Below are positions 35,802-44,267 of a DNA stretch of 64,000 nucleotides, piece by piece. The notes below the pieces were generated by a model. It did not search any database. It was not told where the DNA came from and saw only the letters and a list, made by a program, of their open reading frames with translations. The stretch comes from an uncultured Roseibium sp. (GTDB lineage Bacteria > Pseudomonadota > Alphaproteobacteria > Rhizobiales > Stappiaceae). The translations under genes and the position numbers were made by a program. The DNA lies in the NCBI RefSeq assembly GCF_947494555.1, contig NZ_CANLVF010000001.1, positions 248,001 through 312,000 on the forward strand, given 5' to 3'. Each line of letters opens with the position of its first letter. Position 1 is the stretch's first letter.

Positions 35802-36806
35802 TTATTTGAAAGTTGGCGGCACCGTCAGGATGAGCTTTGGAGACCCCGAAAGACAACCCGGTGCTTCGATGGTTTTGCCGTTTACGACGGGACCGGCGTT
35901 GACCGCGGGCGGAGCGTAGGATGGGACAGGTCCGAACCCCATCACGCCCATTATCTGAGCCGATGGCAGCCACGACATGAAGCCTGCCGCCAGACTGGTT
36001 GCAACAGCGGTGCAGTATGGTCCCTTATCTTTCATACTTGATGGCAGCCCATCCTTGATCGCCTTTGACAGACTGGCAGCGCTCGTCAACTTCGCAAGCT
36101 TTGCCGATGGGCAAACGATAAGAGGCATTGGCACATTCGGGGTTGGCGGCGCGTGTGGGCCGGGCCATGCGGCAAAGGCTGGATACCAGGGCAAGCCAGG
36201 CACCATGACTTTGGACTGCCACAGAAAGAATGCATCTGAAACCGCTTCAGCCACAGCGTCGCGGATCTTGGCATCAGTGCCGGTAAGCCCGACAACATCC
36301 TTGTGCGAGAGTATGTGAACGAGAAGGTTCGGTCCAGTCAGGCAACCGGGCTGTCCGATTGCCGAGACTGACATTATCTTGATGAAGCGGAAATGCGCCG
36401 TCAGTCGCCAGGTGCCGTGAGCGGCAATGATTGCGTCGAAAATCTTTTTTGTCAGGCTTCTCAGAGCGGCATCAGACAATTGTTCCACTGCTTCTTCGGC
36501 GTTGCCTATCGTCTCTTCAGCATGCCATTTTGCCCGCTCAACCATCAGCTTCGTGGTTTCGACCATCTCGGTCTTGGCGATTTGTTCGTAGACTTCATCC
36601 TTGAACGCACCTGCGCCGGAGAGACCCGTGTCGACATAGTTTTGCGCCAGTTCGGTACCCGCTTCTGCTGCATCGGCGGCCTTTCCCGCGACCCAGTCCA
36701 AAACGTGCTCCGCGTTGGCGGCTGCATCCTGCGCCTGCGAACCGATCGTTTCCATCGCTTGCATGGAGGTCTTGGACACGCGGGGTATCAAAAAATTATT
36801 GATCAT
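35802..36806 (-). CDS. Uncharacterised protein with Pro-rich PNVP segment, possibly type VI or contractile-system associated
   Basis: I do not firmly recognise this protein. From the ATG at 36804-36806 it has 334 residues: an Ala/Glu-rich helical N-terminus (QAQDAAANAEHVLDWVAG), a middle beginning CLTGPNLLVHILSHKD, and a block with WYPAFAAWPGPHAPPTPNVP, then two Ala-rich helices and a Gly/Pro-rich end. Such P-x-P-N-V-P blocks occur in small proteins near contractile or type VI loci, which fits the island starting at 38474. The frame stays open upstream to 37103 with peptide-like sequence, but no good ribosome site marks any start, so the N-terminus is uncertain. Confidence 0.55.
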   Translation of the reverse strand: MINNFLIPRVSKTSMQAMETIGSQAQDAAANAEHVLDWVAGKAADAAEAGTELAQNYVDTGLSGAGAFKDEVYEQIAKTEMVETTKLMVERAKWHAEETIGNAEEAVEQLSDAALRSLTKKIFDAIIAAHGTWRLTAHFRFIKIMSVSAIGQPGCLTGPNLLVHILSHKDVVGLTGTDAKIRDAVAEAVSDAFFLWQSKVMVPGLPWYPAFAAWPGPHAPPTPNVPMPLIVCPSAKLAKLTSAASLSKAIKDGLPSSMKDKGPYCTAVATSLAAGFMSWLPSAQIMGVMGFGPVPSYAPPAVNAGPVVNGKTIEAPGCLSGSPKLILTVPPTFK

Positions 36807-37129
36807 GTGAACAACTCTTTGTCGCGATAAATGGACCAACAAGGGAACGCATTCGATAACGGAAGCGATAAAATTGCCCGTCAAATCCGCTACCGAATTG
36901 GTGCAGCGGTCCCGTACCGGAGCCTGTCCCCCGCCAAGAGTATATCCGAATTTCGGATCCGGCGCATAAAAGGCCTTTTTTGCAGTCTGGGTGAGACCAG
37001 ATGCTGGATTGTGGATGACAGTGTTGACGGTTTCCCGCGACAAAGTCATATCGGTATCGCCGAGTTGTGCCGCACGATTGTGAGCAGGGCTCTCTAAGGG
37101 CAATACCCAGGATTTTCAGGACGAATAAC
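36807..37129. other. Divergent gap, possibly partly coding on the minus strand
   Basis: These 323 bases separate the uncharacterised minus-strand gene from the PLP enzyme gene. The minus strand is open through 37103 and may be the real 5' end of the uncharacterised gene. If not, the gap holds two promoters and no gene. Confidence 0.4.
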
Positions 37130-38395
37130 ATGATACAAGACAACCCTGCCTTGATTGCAGCGATTAGAGACCGTTTTGCCCACGTGGACAGCTGCCCGTT
37201 CCAGGGACCGCGCATCTTTTTTGAAAATGCCGGTGGGGCCCTGACCCTCAAATCCGTTGTCGAGACGTCGACGTTCTACGCTGCGCTGCCTGATAACCCT
37301 GGCCGTTTCAACCCTGCAGGTCAGGGAACGCAAAAGGTCATCGACAAGGCGAAGGTGGACCTTGCGGTGTTTATGAACACATCTTCGGGGCAGTTCTTTG
37401 CTGGAGAAAGCGGCACCGAGCTGCTGTTCCGGCTGATCAGAACAGCCTGTACAAGCGCTCCGAAAGGAACCAAGGTTATCGGCTCGTCGATCGAGCATCC
37501 GGCAACCCGCAGCGCCGCACGCCGTTGGACCGATATCGCAGGGCTGAGCTATGTGAATGTTCCTCACAACGATGAGACCGGACTGGTCACTGCTGAGGAC
37601 TACGCTGCGCTGGTTACCCCGGATGTTTCGGTCGCCACGATCCTGCATGCGTCTCCGGTGTCGGGTATGGCAATGGATGTCGCCGCGATATCCAGGGCGA
37701 TCCGTGCGGTTGCACCCGACTGCGTCATCATTGTCGACGGCATCCAGCACGCCGCTCATGGACAGCTTGACCTGGACAGCTACGCTATCGACGGTTACGC
37801 GATCTCGCCCTACAAGGTTTTTTCACGGCACGGCTACGGGATCGCATGGATATCCGACAAGTTGAGCGCGGCCCCCCATGACATGCTCATTAACGCTCCT
37901 GCCACCGGCTGGGAATTCGGAACCCGCGACGCCGGAGCCTATGCGGCCGTTTCCGATGTCGTTGCTTATTTCGAATGGCTGGGCAGTGAAGTGTCGCCGG
38001 CAACGGAGCGCCGGGAAAGGATTGAAGCCGCGGGAGGCGCAATCCATCAATACGAAAGGTTTCTGATCGACGCGATGATCAACGGCACCGGCAATCTCCC
38101 AGGGCTTAAGGATCTCGCTCATGTCAGGATCATCGCGGGAGCCGACAATCCGGCGCGCGAAGGTTTGGTTTCGATAGCCATTGATGGTGTCGCTTCACCG
38201 GATGTGGTTGAAGCTCTGAACAGCCAGGGCATTCGCACCCATACGCGAAAGGCAGACCACTATAGCGGCAATGTGCTGGATCCGCTGGGTCTTGGTGACT
38301 GCGTGCGGGTATCGCTGTGCCACTACAACACCCTTCAGGAGGTCGCCGAGTTTCTCGTCGCGATCAAGGACATTAAAGCGCGCCGTGCAGCCTGA
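37130..38395 (+). CDS. Class V aminotransferase-fold PLP enzyme (cysteine desulfurase-like)
   Basis: This is a 421-residue PLP-dependent enzyme. The ATG at 37130 has AGGA 8 bases upstream; the frame is open further left without support. Fold markers include FFENAGGALTL early, SSIEHPATRSAARRW, IVDGIQHAAHG with the cofactor Asp, and DGYAISPYKVFSRHGYGIAW with the expected Schiff-base lysine in SPYK. This resembles the cysteine desulfurase-like group used in amino acid or secondary metabolite chemistry rather than housekeeping IscS. No Fe-S genes are nearby. It is convergent with the TPR gene. The substrate is unknown. Confidence 0.88.
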   Translation: MIQDNPALIAAIRDRFAHVDSCPFQGPRIFFENAGGALTLKSVVETSTFYAALPDNPGRFNPAGQGTQKVIDKAKVDLAVFMNTSSGQFFAGESGTELLFRLIRTACTSAPKGTKVIGSSIEHPATRSAARRWTDIAGLSYVNVPHNDETGLVTAEDYAALVTPDVSVATILHASPVSGMAMDVAAISRAIRAVAPDCVIIVDGIQHAAHGQLDLDSYAIDGYAISPYKVFSRHGYGIAWISDKLSAAPHDMLINAPATGWEFGTRDAGAYAAVSDVVAYFEWLGSEVSPATERRERIEAAGGAIHQYERFLIDAMINGTGNLPGLKDLAHVRIIAGADNPAREGLVSIAIDGVASPDVVEALNSQGIRTHTRKADHYSGNVLDPLGLGDCVRVSLCHYNTLQEVAEFLVAIKDIKARRAA

Positions 38396-38473
38396 CCGGT
38401 AAATCAGGCCGTAAGGAACAGGCAAAGGGGATGCGCAGAGCCGGCCGGCAAAACGGCACAAGGCGATGGATTG

Positions 38474-40321
38474 TCACGCGTCGGTGGGCTCTTCCAAGAC
38501 GAATGCCTTGGCCACATCTGTAATTTGCTGGCGTAAATCGGATTGGGACTGGGTCCACTCCCTTTTGATCAGCTTCACAGACGGATACCAGTGCGACCGG
38601 CCATTTTGTTCATGCCAGTACCAGTTCAAGTTGGGGGTCACGAGACCGAGGCTGCGCACGTTCAACGCGCCAGCCAGATGAAGCACCATGTCGTCGGGAG
38701 CTACAATCAGATCCATCTTGTGAATGATATCGATCAGCGCTTCCATGGAGATCAGGTGCCTGCCGGCGTCGACGATGGTCGCGTTGCCCTCCAGTTCATG
38801 GCGCTGATCGTCCCAAACCAGGCTGAATATTGTGCCGGGCCAGTCTTTCAAACCGGCGGCAACGTCTTCCAGGAGCGCATCAGGCTGTGTTTTTGACCAG
38901 GAAATTCCAACATAGGGCCGCTTGAAGGGCCGCAGCGTTTCCGTCCAGAACTCGTCCGCCCTTTGATCGCTTGAAATGTATGGGCGGAACAGGCCAGGCG
39001 CATAACTTTGAAGGCCGGTCTCAAGCGCATGGTCCGTCAGCAGGACCGCGTCATTCTTGCTGACAGCCTTGCTGATGCTGTCTTCCGCGAGCGGTTCTAT
39101 CTCGGCATCGGCAACCAGCCTTTCCAGAAAGGGAACAAGTGGAGGCGCGGCGTAGATCTTTGGTACGGAGCGTCCGGGTGCTTCTGTATGGTCACCCGGC
39201 GGCGTCAAAAACCTTGTGAGGAGGATCGCTTCAATGGGCCTAGTTTCGAAGGGTATGACAACAGCCTCCGGCTGGTTCTCTTCGCCGGACGTGGCCTTCG
39301 TTTCGCCGGTTCCCTGCGGGCGTCTGCTTTCGGACATCTTGTTGAAGTCGCCCTTGAGCGCAAAGCAGTGACCGAGCAGGGCTTTCGCCTGTTTCTCGGT
39401 CGCCGGATCTTTTTCCGCCAGCTCCGCGAGCTTGATCGCTTCGTCGGTTTTACCGGCTCTCAACATTGCCCGCGCCAGCGCCAGGCAAAGGTTCGGGTTC
39501 GAGGGGTTTTGCTTCAAGAGGCCGGAAAGCAGCGCGATGCCGTCATGCGGAGCGCCAGACTGTATGCTCGCAACGGCACGGGCTTCCGCAGCGGGCAGGT
39601 AATCAGGCGCGAGCTTGAGCGCCTTGTCGGCAAGTTCAAGCGCTTCTTCAGCGCGGCCCATGTGACACAGGCTTTGGGCGAAGGCCGACAGCGTCACCGG
39701 GTCGCGCGGATTTGCAAGGTAGGCACTCTTGGCGTGTTCGAAACCGGCGTCGTGGTCGCTGAGGTCGTGATAGACGCCTGCGAGCATGGTTCTTGCCGGA
39801 ACATTGTCGGGCTCTTTTTCCAGCACGTTCGACAGATAATTCAGGGCATCGAAAGGTGCTCCCACCTGCGCCATCAGGCTCGCCAGGTTCTGTTGAACGC
39901 GTATGTTTTCCGGGTCGAGTTCATGCGCCTTCAGGGCGTTGCGCAGGGCCAGATCCATATTGCCGCTATCGGCATAAAGCGCACCCAGCGCATCGTAGGA
40001 TTGTGCGTTTTGCGGCTGCAGATCAACGGCACGCTGCAGATGAAGTTCCGCTGCCTCGTGATCCCCCAGCATTTTTTTCGTAACCGCGAGATCGTGCGTC
40101 GCCTCGGCGTCGTCGGGCGTGATCTTGAGAACTTCTGTCAGACAGGCGACGGCTGCCTCCAGATCGCCGGTCGCGATCATGCAGTTGGCATAGGTCTTGA
40201 GTGACTTGGGAGAGCGAGGCGCACGCTCAAGGGCTTTTCGGCTGAGTTCGAGGGCGTCGTCAATATTTCCGTTTTCGAGATGCTTGCGCGCCGCTCCCAC
40301 CAGTTCCGTGACGTCTGCCAT
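38474..40321 (-). CDS. TPR protein with C-terminal glycosyltransferase-like domain
   Basis: This is a 615-residue cytoplasmic protein. About the first 330 residues are tetratricopeptide repeats (AYANCMIATGDLEAAVACL-like 34-residue units; NAQSYDALGALYADSGNMDLAL is one). A linker rich in Glu follows, then a C-terminal domain of about 250 residues with VGISW, LDIIHKMDLIVAPDDMVLHLAGAL-like and SHWYPSVKLIKREW motifs. This resembles the heptosyltransferase/OGT-type fold that often follows TPRs in proteobacteria. It is the last gene of the minus-strand type VI-linked run, 45 bases after the DUF3540 gene. It could modify or chaperone a secreted protein; that role is inferred. Confidence 0.78.
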   Translation of the reverse strand: MADVTELVGAARKHLENGNIDDALELSRKALERAPRSPKSLKTYANCMIATGDLEAAVACLTEVLKITPDDAEATHDLAVTKKMLGDHEAAELHLQRAVDLQPQNAQSYDALGALYADSGNMDLALRNALKAHELDPENIRVQQNLASLMAQVGAPFDALNYLSNVLEKEPDNVPARTMLAGVYHDLSDHDAGFEHAKSAYLANPRDPVTLSAFAQSLCHMGRAEEALELADKALKLAPDYLPAAEARAVASIQSGAPHDGIALLSGLLKQNPSNPNLCLALARAMLRAGKTDEAIKLAELAEKDPATEKQAKALLGHCFALKGDFNKMSESRRPQGTGETKATSGEENQPEAVVIPFETRPIEAILLTRFLTPPGDHTEAPGRSVPKIYAAPPLVPFLERLVADAEIEPLAEDSISKAVSKNDAVLLTDHALETGLQSYAPGLFRPYISSDQRADEFWTETLRPFKRPYVGISWSKTQPDALLEDVAAGLKDWPGTIFSLVWDDQRHELEGNATIVDAGRHLISMEALIDIIHKMDLIVAPDDMVLHLAGALNVRSLGLVTPNLNWYWHEQNGRSHWYPSVKLIKREWTQSQSDLRQQITDVAKAFVLEEPTDA

Positions 40322-40366
40322 GTCTTGAAGCCTCGCTTGCTCGAAACGACATTGTTTTGAGATGTT

Positions 40367-40972
40367 CTATCCGACGTTGACCCGTTCGCCGTTCAGCCGG
40401 AGATCGGATTCCGTGTTGATAACCGCCGTCTTCGATTGAACCACCATTCCGCCATTGACCGTCTGGCTGAACTCCGCAGCCTTTTGAACGTCCGACTGAT
40501 GCACGACAGTCAACCGGCTGCCGGTGGTCTGTGTGGCCGAAGCAGAGGAGCTGCGATCCAAGCCTGCGATCCGGTTGCTTTCCTTGAACAGCGAATGGAA
40601 GAGACCGGCCACGAAAGAAATCGCACCGGCAGCCAGTTCGAAGACGGGCGTTTCGAATGATATCCTGGGCGCTTTCATGCGGATCGGGCCCTCGCTGGTG
40701 AGAGCGAGAGGCGCCTGGTCAGAGGAGGGTGGACGCTCCAGGATGGCCAGCACATAGGTTGTGCCGGCATTTTCAGCCGTAAGGACGATATCACCCGGTT
40801 CCGGATGGGCAAGGCAGCTGAAGGCTTTCACGCTTTTCTGCACGGAGCCGTCTTCACGCCTTGTGAGGATGTCTCGTCCTTCGAGCCGCTCGACGCGCAT
40901 GCTCGCCGTGGGAAACCCACTTGATATCTGCAAATCCACGGCCGGCAGTGTCTTAAGATCGTGTTCGCTCAT
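40367..40972 (-). CDS. DUF3540 family protein, type VI secretion-linked
   Basis: This is a 201-residue protein. The ATG at 40970-40972 (MSEHDLKTL) with AAGG 5 bases ahead is preferred to a TTG upstream. DUF3540 hallmarks are visible: CLAHPEPGDIVLTAEN, YVLAILERPP, and a C-terminal stretch with VNGGMVVQSKTAVINTESDLRLNGERVNVG. The C-terminal part looks like VgrG tail-like beta strands. DUF3540 genes are found together with DUF2169, DUF4150 and pentapeptide genes in type VI effector loci, exactly as here. Its molecular job is not known. It follows the three-paralogue set by 52 bases. Confidence 0.72.
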   Translation of the reverse strand: MSEHDLKTLPAVDLQISSGFPTASMRVERLEGRDILTRREDGSVQKSVKAFSCLAHPEPGDIVLTAENAGTTYVLAILERPPSSDQAPLALTSEGPIRMKAPRISFETPVFELAAGAISFVAGLFHSLFKESNRIAGLDRSSSASATQTTGSRLTVVHQSDVQKAAEFSQTVNGGMVVQSKTAVINTESDLRLNGERVNVG

Positions 40973-41024
40973 TTGCCTTCTTCGCCACCATTTGTGTTCC
41001 GACAGCAACAAATCACAGGTCCGC

Positions 41025-41903
41025 CTAATAGCTCAGCGAGTCATGCCTGATGACATCGATATTTGAAGAGTCGATACTGATCTTTGCGGAGCTCATTTCC
41101 GCCTTGTAGTTTCCGAATTCCGCGAGACCGTCGTCGAATTGCGCAGCTTCGACCGCGTTCTTCATAATCAGGAATTCCTCATCGAGAAACGTGCGCTTGT
41201 GATACTGGACGTAGTAGGAAATCCTGGAGTTCAAAACGAACGTCCGGGACGTTCCGCCATAGGAGAATGCGACTTCTTTCCAATCAAGCGCAGCGCTGAG
41301 ATTTGTGCTCAGGCTGAACGTGCTAATTTTGACGTCAAAGCTCAAGTTCACTTCTCGACTGTGTCCCAGCAGTCCCGTGAGCGCAGCACCCAGAACAAAC
41401 TTGAACTTGTTTCCCTTTGTAATCGAGGTCCTGTCCTCGGTCGTCTCGCTGTCATAGTTTTTCTGGGCAAAACGGACGTTCTTGTTGCCGGCGTCAATCA
41501 CAAAACTCTCGTTCTCATTACCACCGCGTCCGCTTGCAACAATCAAAACCGCTTTGTCGGATTTGTCGGCCGCTTTCTCGGCCCTGATCAAGACACCGCG
41601 CCCGACCTCGACTTCGAGATCGGAGTCTTCGTTCTCATAGACAAAGTCGCCCTGCTTAACCGTTCTGTGCACCGGGCCTGAAACGGTTTCATAATACTTG
41701 CCGGTCGCCTTCAGAGTGTAGTGATCCGGGCTGTAGCAATAGAGCCCCTCCGGAGCCTCACTCGCGGTACTTTCCGGTTCATAAACGGGATCATATGCAC
41801 CCAATCTGAAGAAAAACATGTTATCCTTCAGCTTGGGGTCGCTTTTGTCTTTGGGCAGAAAGTATTCAACAGCTGGCGCCGAAGAGTTTTTCAGGTTTGT
41901 CAT
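41025..41903 (-). CDS. Type VI island paralogue 3, beta-strand-rich protein of unknown function
   Basis: I do not recognise the family. This 292-residue protein has an N-terminal half of regular short beta repeats (GDFVYENEDSDLEVEVGRGVLI, AVLIVASGRGGNENESFVID, then RTSITKGNKFKFVLGAAL), like a VgrG or gp5 tail. A strand-rich C-terminus follows (LSFDVKIS, SRTFVLNSRISYYVQY). The KGN-KF-VLGA segment aligns with KGDYLNYILGAEL in the gene at 42849, so they are paralogues. The ATG at 41903 shares a base with the stop of the preceding gene (TGATG), so translation is coupled. GGAG would also suit a TTG two codons upstream. Confidence 0.6.
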   Translation of the reverse strand: MTNLKNSSAPAVEYFLPKDKSDPKLKDNMFFFRLGAYDPVYEPESTASEAPEGLYCYSPDHYTLKATGKYYETVSGPVHRTVKQGDFVYENEDSDLEVEVGRGVLIRAEKAADKSDKAVLIVASGRGGNENESFVIDAGNKNVRFAQKNYDSETTEDRTSITKGNKFKFVLGAALTGLLGHSREVNLSFDVKISTFSLSTNLSAALDWKEVAFSYGGTSRTFVLNSRISYYVQYHKRTFLDEEFLIMKNAVEAAQFDDGLAEFGNYKAEMSSAKISIDSSNIDVIRHDSLSY

Positions 41904-42838
41904 CACCAATAGTCACTCCAGGAATAGCCGCGCTCCCGCTTTTGCGGAGCAAGTCCGGGAACCGTGGTCAGCAAGCCTCTATAGGTTTGCACAGTCGCTG
42001 ATTTGAGGCACCATTTGATATTTTTGTACCTATACGTACGTGCCCTTTTGAGGCTCATGCTTGAACCCGTTTTGACGGTCCAGGTGTCAAGTTGAACAGC
42101 GCGGTATTCGAGATAAAGGTAACAGTGGAGCGTATCAGTCGACAGGAAGTCCTCGCTCAGACGTGTCCAGTTGAAGGCAAACAAACTCACGGAAATGGGC
42201 ACGAGTGCCAGGCTCATTGTCATCATGGGATAAAGCCTGACTGACGATATGCTGAGCGAAAACTCAGTTGCGGCAATCATTTTCAGGTTTGCGCCGACGT
42301 TTATGTTGGTGTTCGTTCCGCTGACTTCCGTCGACGACTTCGCATGGACTCTTTTGATGTAACTTCCCGTCGTAATCTTGTTTATTTTTTTTGCTCTGGT
42401 CACGAGCGTTCCATTCAAGGCCTTCAGCACGACATCGTCTGAAGCGGCCGTGACCTCGAAACTTGAGGTTCCGGTGATATTGATGTCGCCCTTCAAGACG
42501 GAAACAGAAATGTTGCCGTCATGGATCGTGGTCCCCAGATCGTTTCCTGTGCCTGTTACGTGCTCACTGATACCGGCACCAAATTCCATGACGCCTTGTT
42601 TTTCTGTTTCAACCACGTAGCTGCCGCGCGTCGAAAACAGGATGCCCTCGCTTCCCTCAAGTGCCTGGTCCCTGTCGTCGGTTTTTACGTCCTGAAGATA
42701 CTCGTACGGGAGCACTACGCGCTCATCCATGTTGAGCCGCGGGTCGTCGGAATAGGTTCCCATACGAAGATAGGTGCCTTTGGATATGTCGAACGCCGAC
42801 CCGCGATCACGCGGAATACCCCACAGTACATTTGCCAT
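41903..42838 (-). CDS. Type VI island paralogue 2, beta-strand-rich protein of unknown function
   Basis: This 311-residue protein starts MANVLWGIPRDRGSAFD behind a good GGGAG site. Residues about 60-165 are short regular strands (EGILFSTRGSYVVET, HDGNISVSVLKGDINITG, ASDDVVLKALNGTLVTRA), like a triple-stranded beta-helix or VgrG tail. After TTGSYIKRVHA a strand-rich hydrophobic part follows (SISSVRLYPMMTMSLALVP) and a basic C-terminus. The layout matches the two neighbouring paralogues. No enzyme motif is visible. It might be a carrier or adaptor for the PAAR-like protein, or a pore-type effector; neither is shown. Confidence 0.6.
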   Translation of the reverse strand: MANVLWGIPRDRGSAFDISKGTYLRMGTYSDDPRLNMDERVVLPYEYLQDVKTDDRDQALEGSEGILFSTRGSYVVETEKQGVMEFGAGISEHVTGTGNDLGTTIHDGNISVSVLKGDINITGTSSFEVTAASDDVVLKALNGTLVTRAKKINKITTGSYIKRVHAKSSTEVSGTNTNINVGANLKMIAATEFSLSISSVRLYPMMTMSLALVPISVSLFAFNWTRLSEDFLSTDTLHCYLYLEYRAVQLDTWTVKTGSSMSLKRARTYRYKNIKWCLKSATVQTYRGLLTTVPGLAPQKRERGYSWSDYW

Positions 42839-42848
42839 GAAGATCTCC

Positions 42849-43772
42849 CTACGCGTTGAACACTTTCAAGCCCGCCCATCCCTGCTCAAGCGCGACACTG
42901 CGTGCCTCTGCGATACGCGTATCCATTTGTGTCACATCATTGGACAAGCTGAGTTCAGCGCTTCTGGCCTCATTCAAGACTTTGCTTATGTTTACGTGGC
43001 AGAACTTGTTAAAAACAAAGGCTCTTTCTGAACTGATCATGTAACAGGATCTGTTTACCAACCCCATGTTCACAGAAAACAGGCTGTAATTATTCTCGAA
43101 AGTGAAAGATGTTGCCTCAACCGCTGTGCCGGATATGGATGCCGAGGCAAAGGCCGATATCTCGGTATAGCGGTTCAGTTTAAAGCTCAGTCCATAGTAT
43201 TCGTTGTTGTTCGTGCCATGGGTCCAGGACAATTCCGCCCCCAAAATGTAGTTTAAATAGTCGCCTTTCGAGACGCTGACTTCACCGTTTTGAGATGTCT
43301 TTGTGGAGCCTTTTTCTGCTTTCAAAAAAATGTTCGAGTCCCCGGATCTCAGCGTAATCTTACCGTTTGGATAGGTCGCCTTCGTTGAGATATCGATTGC
43401 GCCGTTTTGTGAAATCAATTTCCAGTCGCCATCATCGACCTGAATCTTGTGGTCACCATGGCGGACGGTTTCAGTGAGCGCGGTCCCGAATGTTTCCTTC
43501 AACTGCTGATCTGCCTTCAGGACGTATACTCCCTTGGCTGATATCGTTGCCGACTTGAAATCCGTCTCCTTTGCGAGCGCCGGCAGCGGCGTCTTGCCGG
43601 AAAAGACAGCTTCAGGAATATGTTGCTTCTCGTCGTGTCCAATTCCTGAATAGAGCCTCAGGTACTGCCCGCTAAAAGGATCCTTCGAGCCCTTGCCCGG
43701 AATGGCGAAGTAGAGCCATTTTTTTTGCTCATCTTCCTCCGGTTTCGGCGGGCCATTTTTGTCATCTGACAT
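42849..43772 (-). CDS. Type VI island paralogue 1, beta-strand-rich protein of unknown function
   Basis: This 307-residue protein begins with a charged stretch (MSDDKNGPPKPEEDEQKKW) and then WLYFAIPGKGSKDPFSGQYLRLYSG. The middle has regular strands (DHKIQVDDGDWKLISQNGAIDIST, GKITLRSGDSNIFLKAEKG, SQNGEVSVSKGDYLNYILGAEL), typical of beta-helix tails. The C-terminus is helical (CHVNISKVLNEARSAELSLSND). Together with the genes at 41903 and 41025 it makes a tandem family that shares strand block, glycine-rich joint and strand-rich end. It lies 51 bases after the PAAR-like gene. The function is unknown. Confidence 0.6.
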   Translation of the reverse strand: MSDDKNGPPKPEEDEQKKWLYFAIPGKGSKDPFSGQYLRLYSGIGHDEKQHIPEAVFSGKTPLPALAKETDFKSATISAKGVYVLKADQQLKETFGTALTETVRHGDHKIQVDDGDWKLISQNGAIDISTKATYPNGKITLRSGDSNIFLKAEKGSTKTSQNGEVSVSKGDYLNYILGAELSWTHGTNNNEYYGLSFKLNRYTEISAFASASISGTAVEATSFTFENNYSLFSVNMGLVNRSCYMISSERAFVFNKFCHVNISKVLNEARSAELSLSNDVTQMDTRIAEARSVALEQGWAGLKVFNA

Positions 43773-43823
43773 TGCATGCTCCAGTGCTGGTGTCAGGTTT
43801 TTGCTGAAGTTGCCAAGCGAAGG

Positions 43824-44225
43824 TCAGCCCATCGGGTTGAGCAAAGTTGCCTGAGAGGGTGAGGAGACGCCGATCGAATTCGCCGTCAGACCGTTTTCCT
43901 GGGATGGGTCCATCCCCGCGCGTGCCAATTGCTGACCCATCACAATCACATTCGTCGATCCCTTTGCGGAACGACATGCGCTCATCGGCATGCCGGAAAC
44001 AACGCCGGGTCCAGGACCTGCGGTGCATGTCGGGATCATCGTCATGGAGGTGTGAACGGGAAAACCGGCGTACAAAAAACACATCTGCGTCGGCACGGCG
44101 GAAGCCCGCATACCTGTTGCCGGCATCACCGCCGGAACAGGCCCTGCCGGTGTCGGTTGCAGATATGCGTCCAACGGCGAGACGTCCATCGCCGGCGTCG
44201 GGCCCGAGCTCAATACGTTTGCCAT
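43824..44225 (-). CDS. DUF4150/PAAR-like protein
   Basis: This is a 133-residue protein. The ATG at 44223-44225 (MANVLSSG) has a perfect GGGAGGAAGA site in front. It is rich in Pro, Gly, Met and Cys: QMCFLYAGFPVHTSMTMIPTC, GPGPGVVSGMP, CRSAKGSTNVIVMGQQLARAGM. The pattern of a VPxxxTPxP-type opening, spaced cysteines and a late STNV-VMGQ strand is that of DUF4150 PAAR-like proteins, which sharpen the type VI spike tip. It lies between the pentapeptide gene and the three paralogues, as is usual in such loci. No toxin domain is attached, so cargo would bind non-covalently. Confidence 0.65.
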   Translation of the reverse strand: MANVLSSGPTPAMDVSPLDAYLQPTPAGPVPAVMPATGMRASAVPTQMCFLYAGFPVHTSMTMIPTCTAGPGPGVVSGMPMSACRSAKGSTNVIVMGQQLARAGMDPSQENGLTANSIGVSSPSQATLLNPMG

Positions 44226-44267
44226 TCTTCCTCCCAATCATTGGCGCCTGGCGTTCAACAAAGTATC

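Noticed and set aside
39008..40204. A plus-strand open frame of about 400 codons opposite the TPR gene
   Set aside because: It is an antisense shadow; the TPR pattern on the minus strand is regular and complete.
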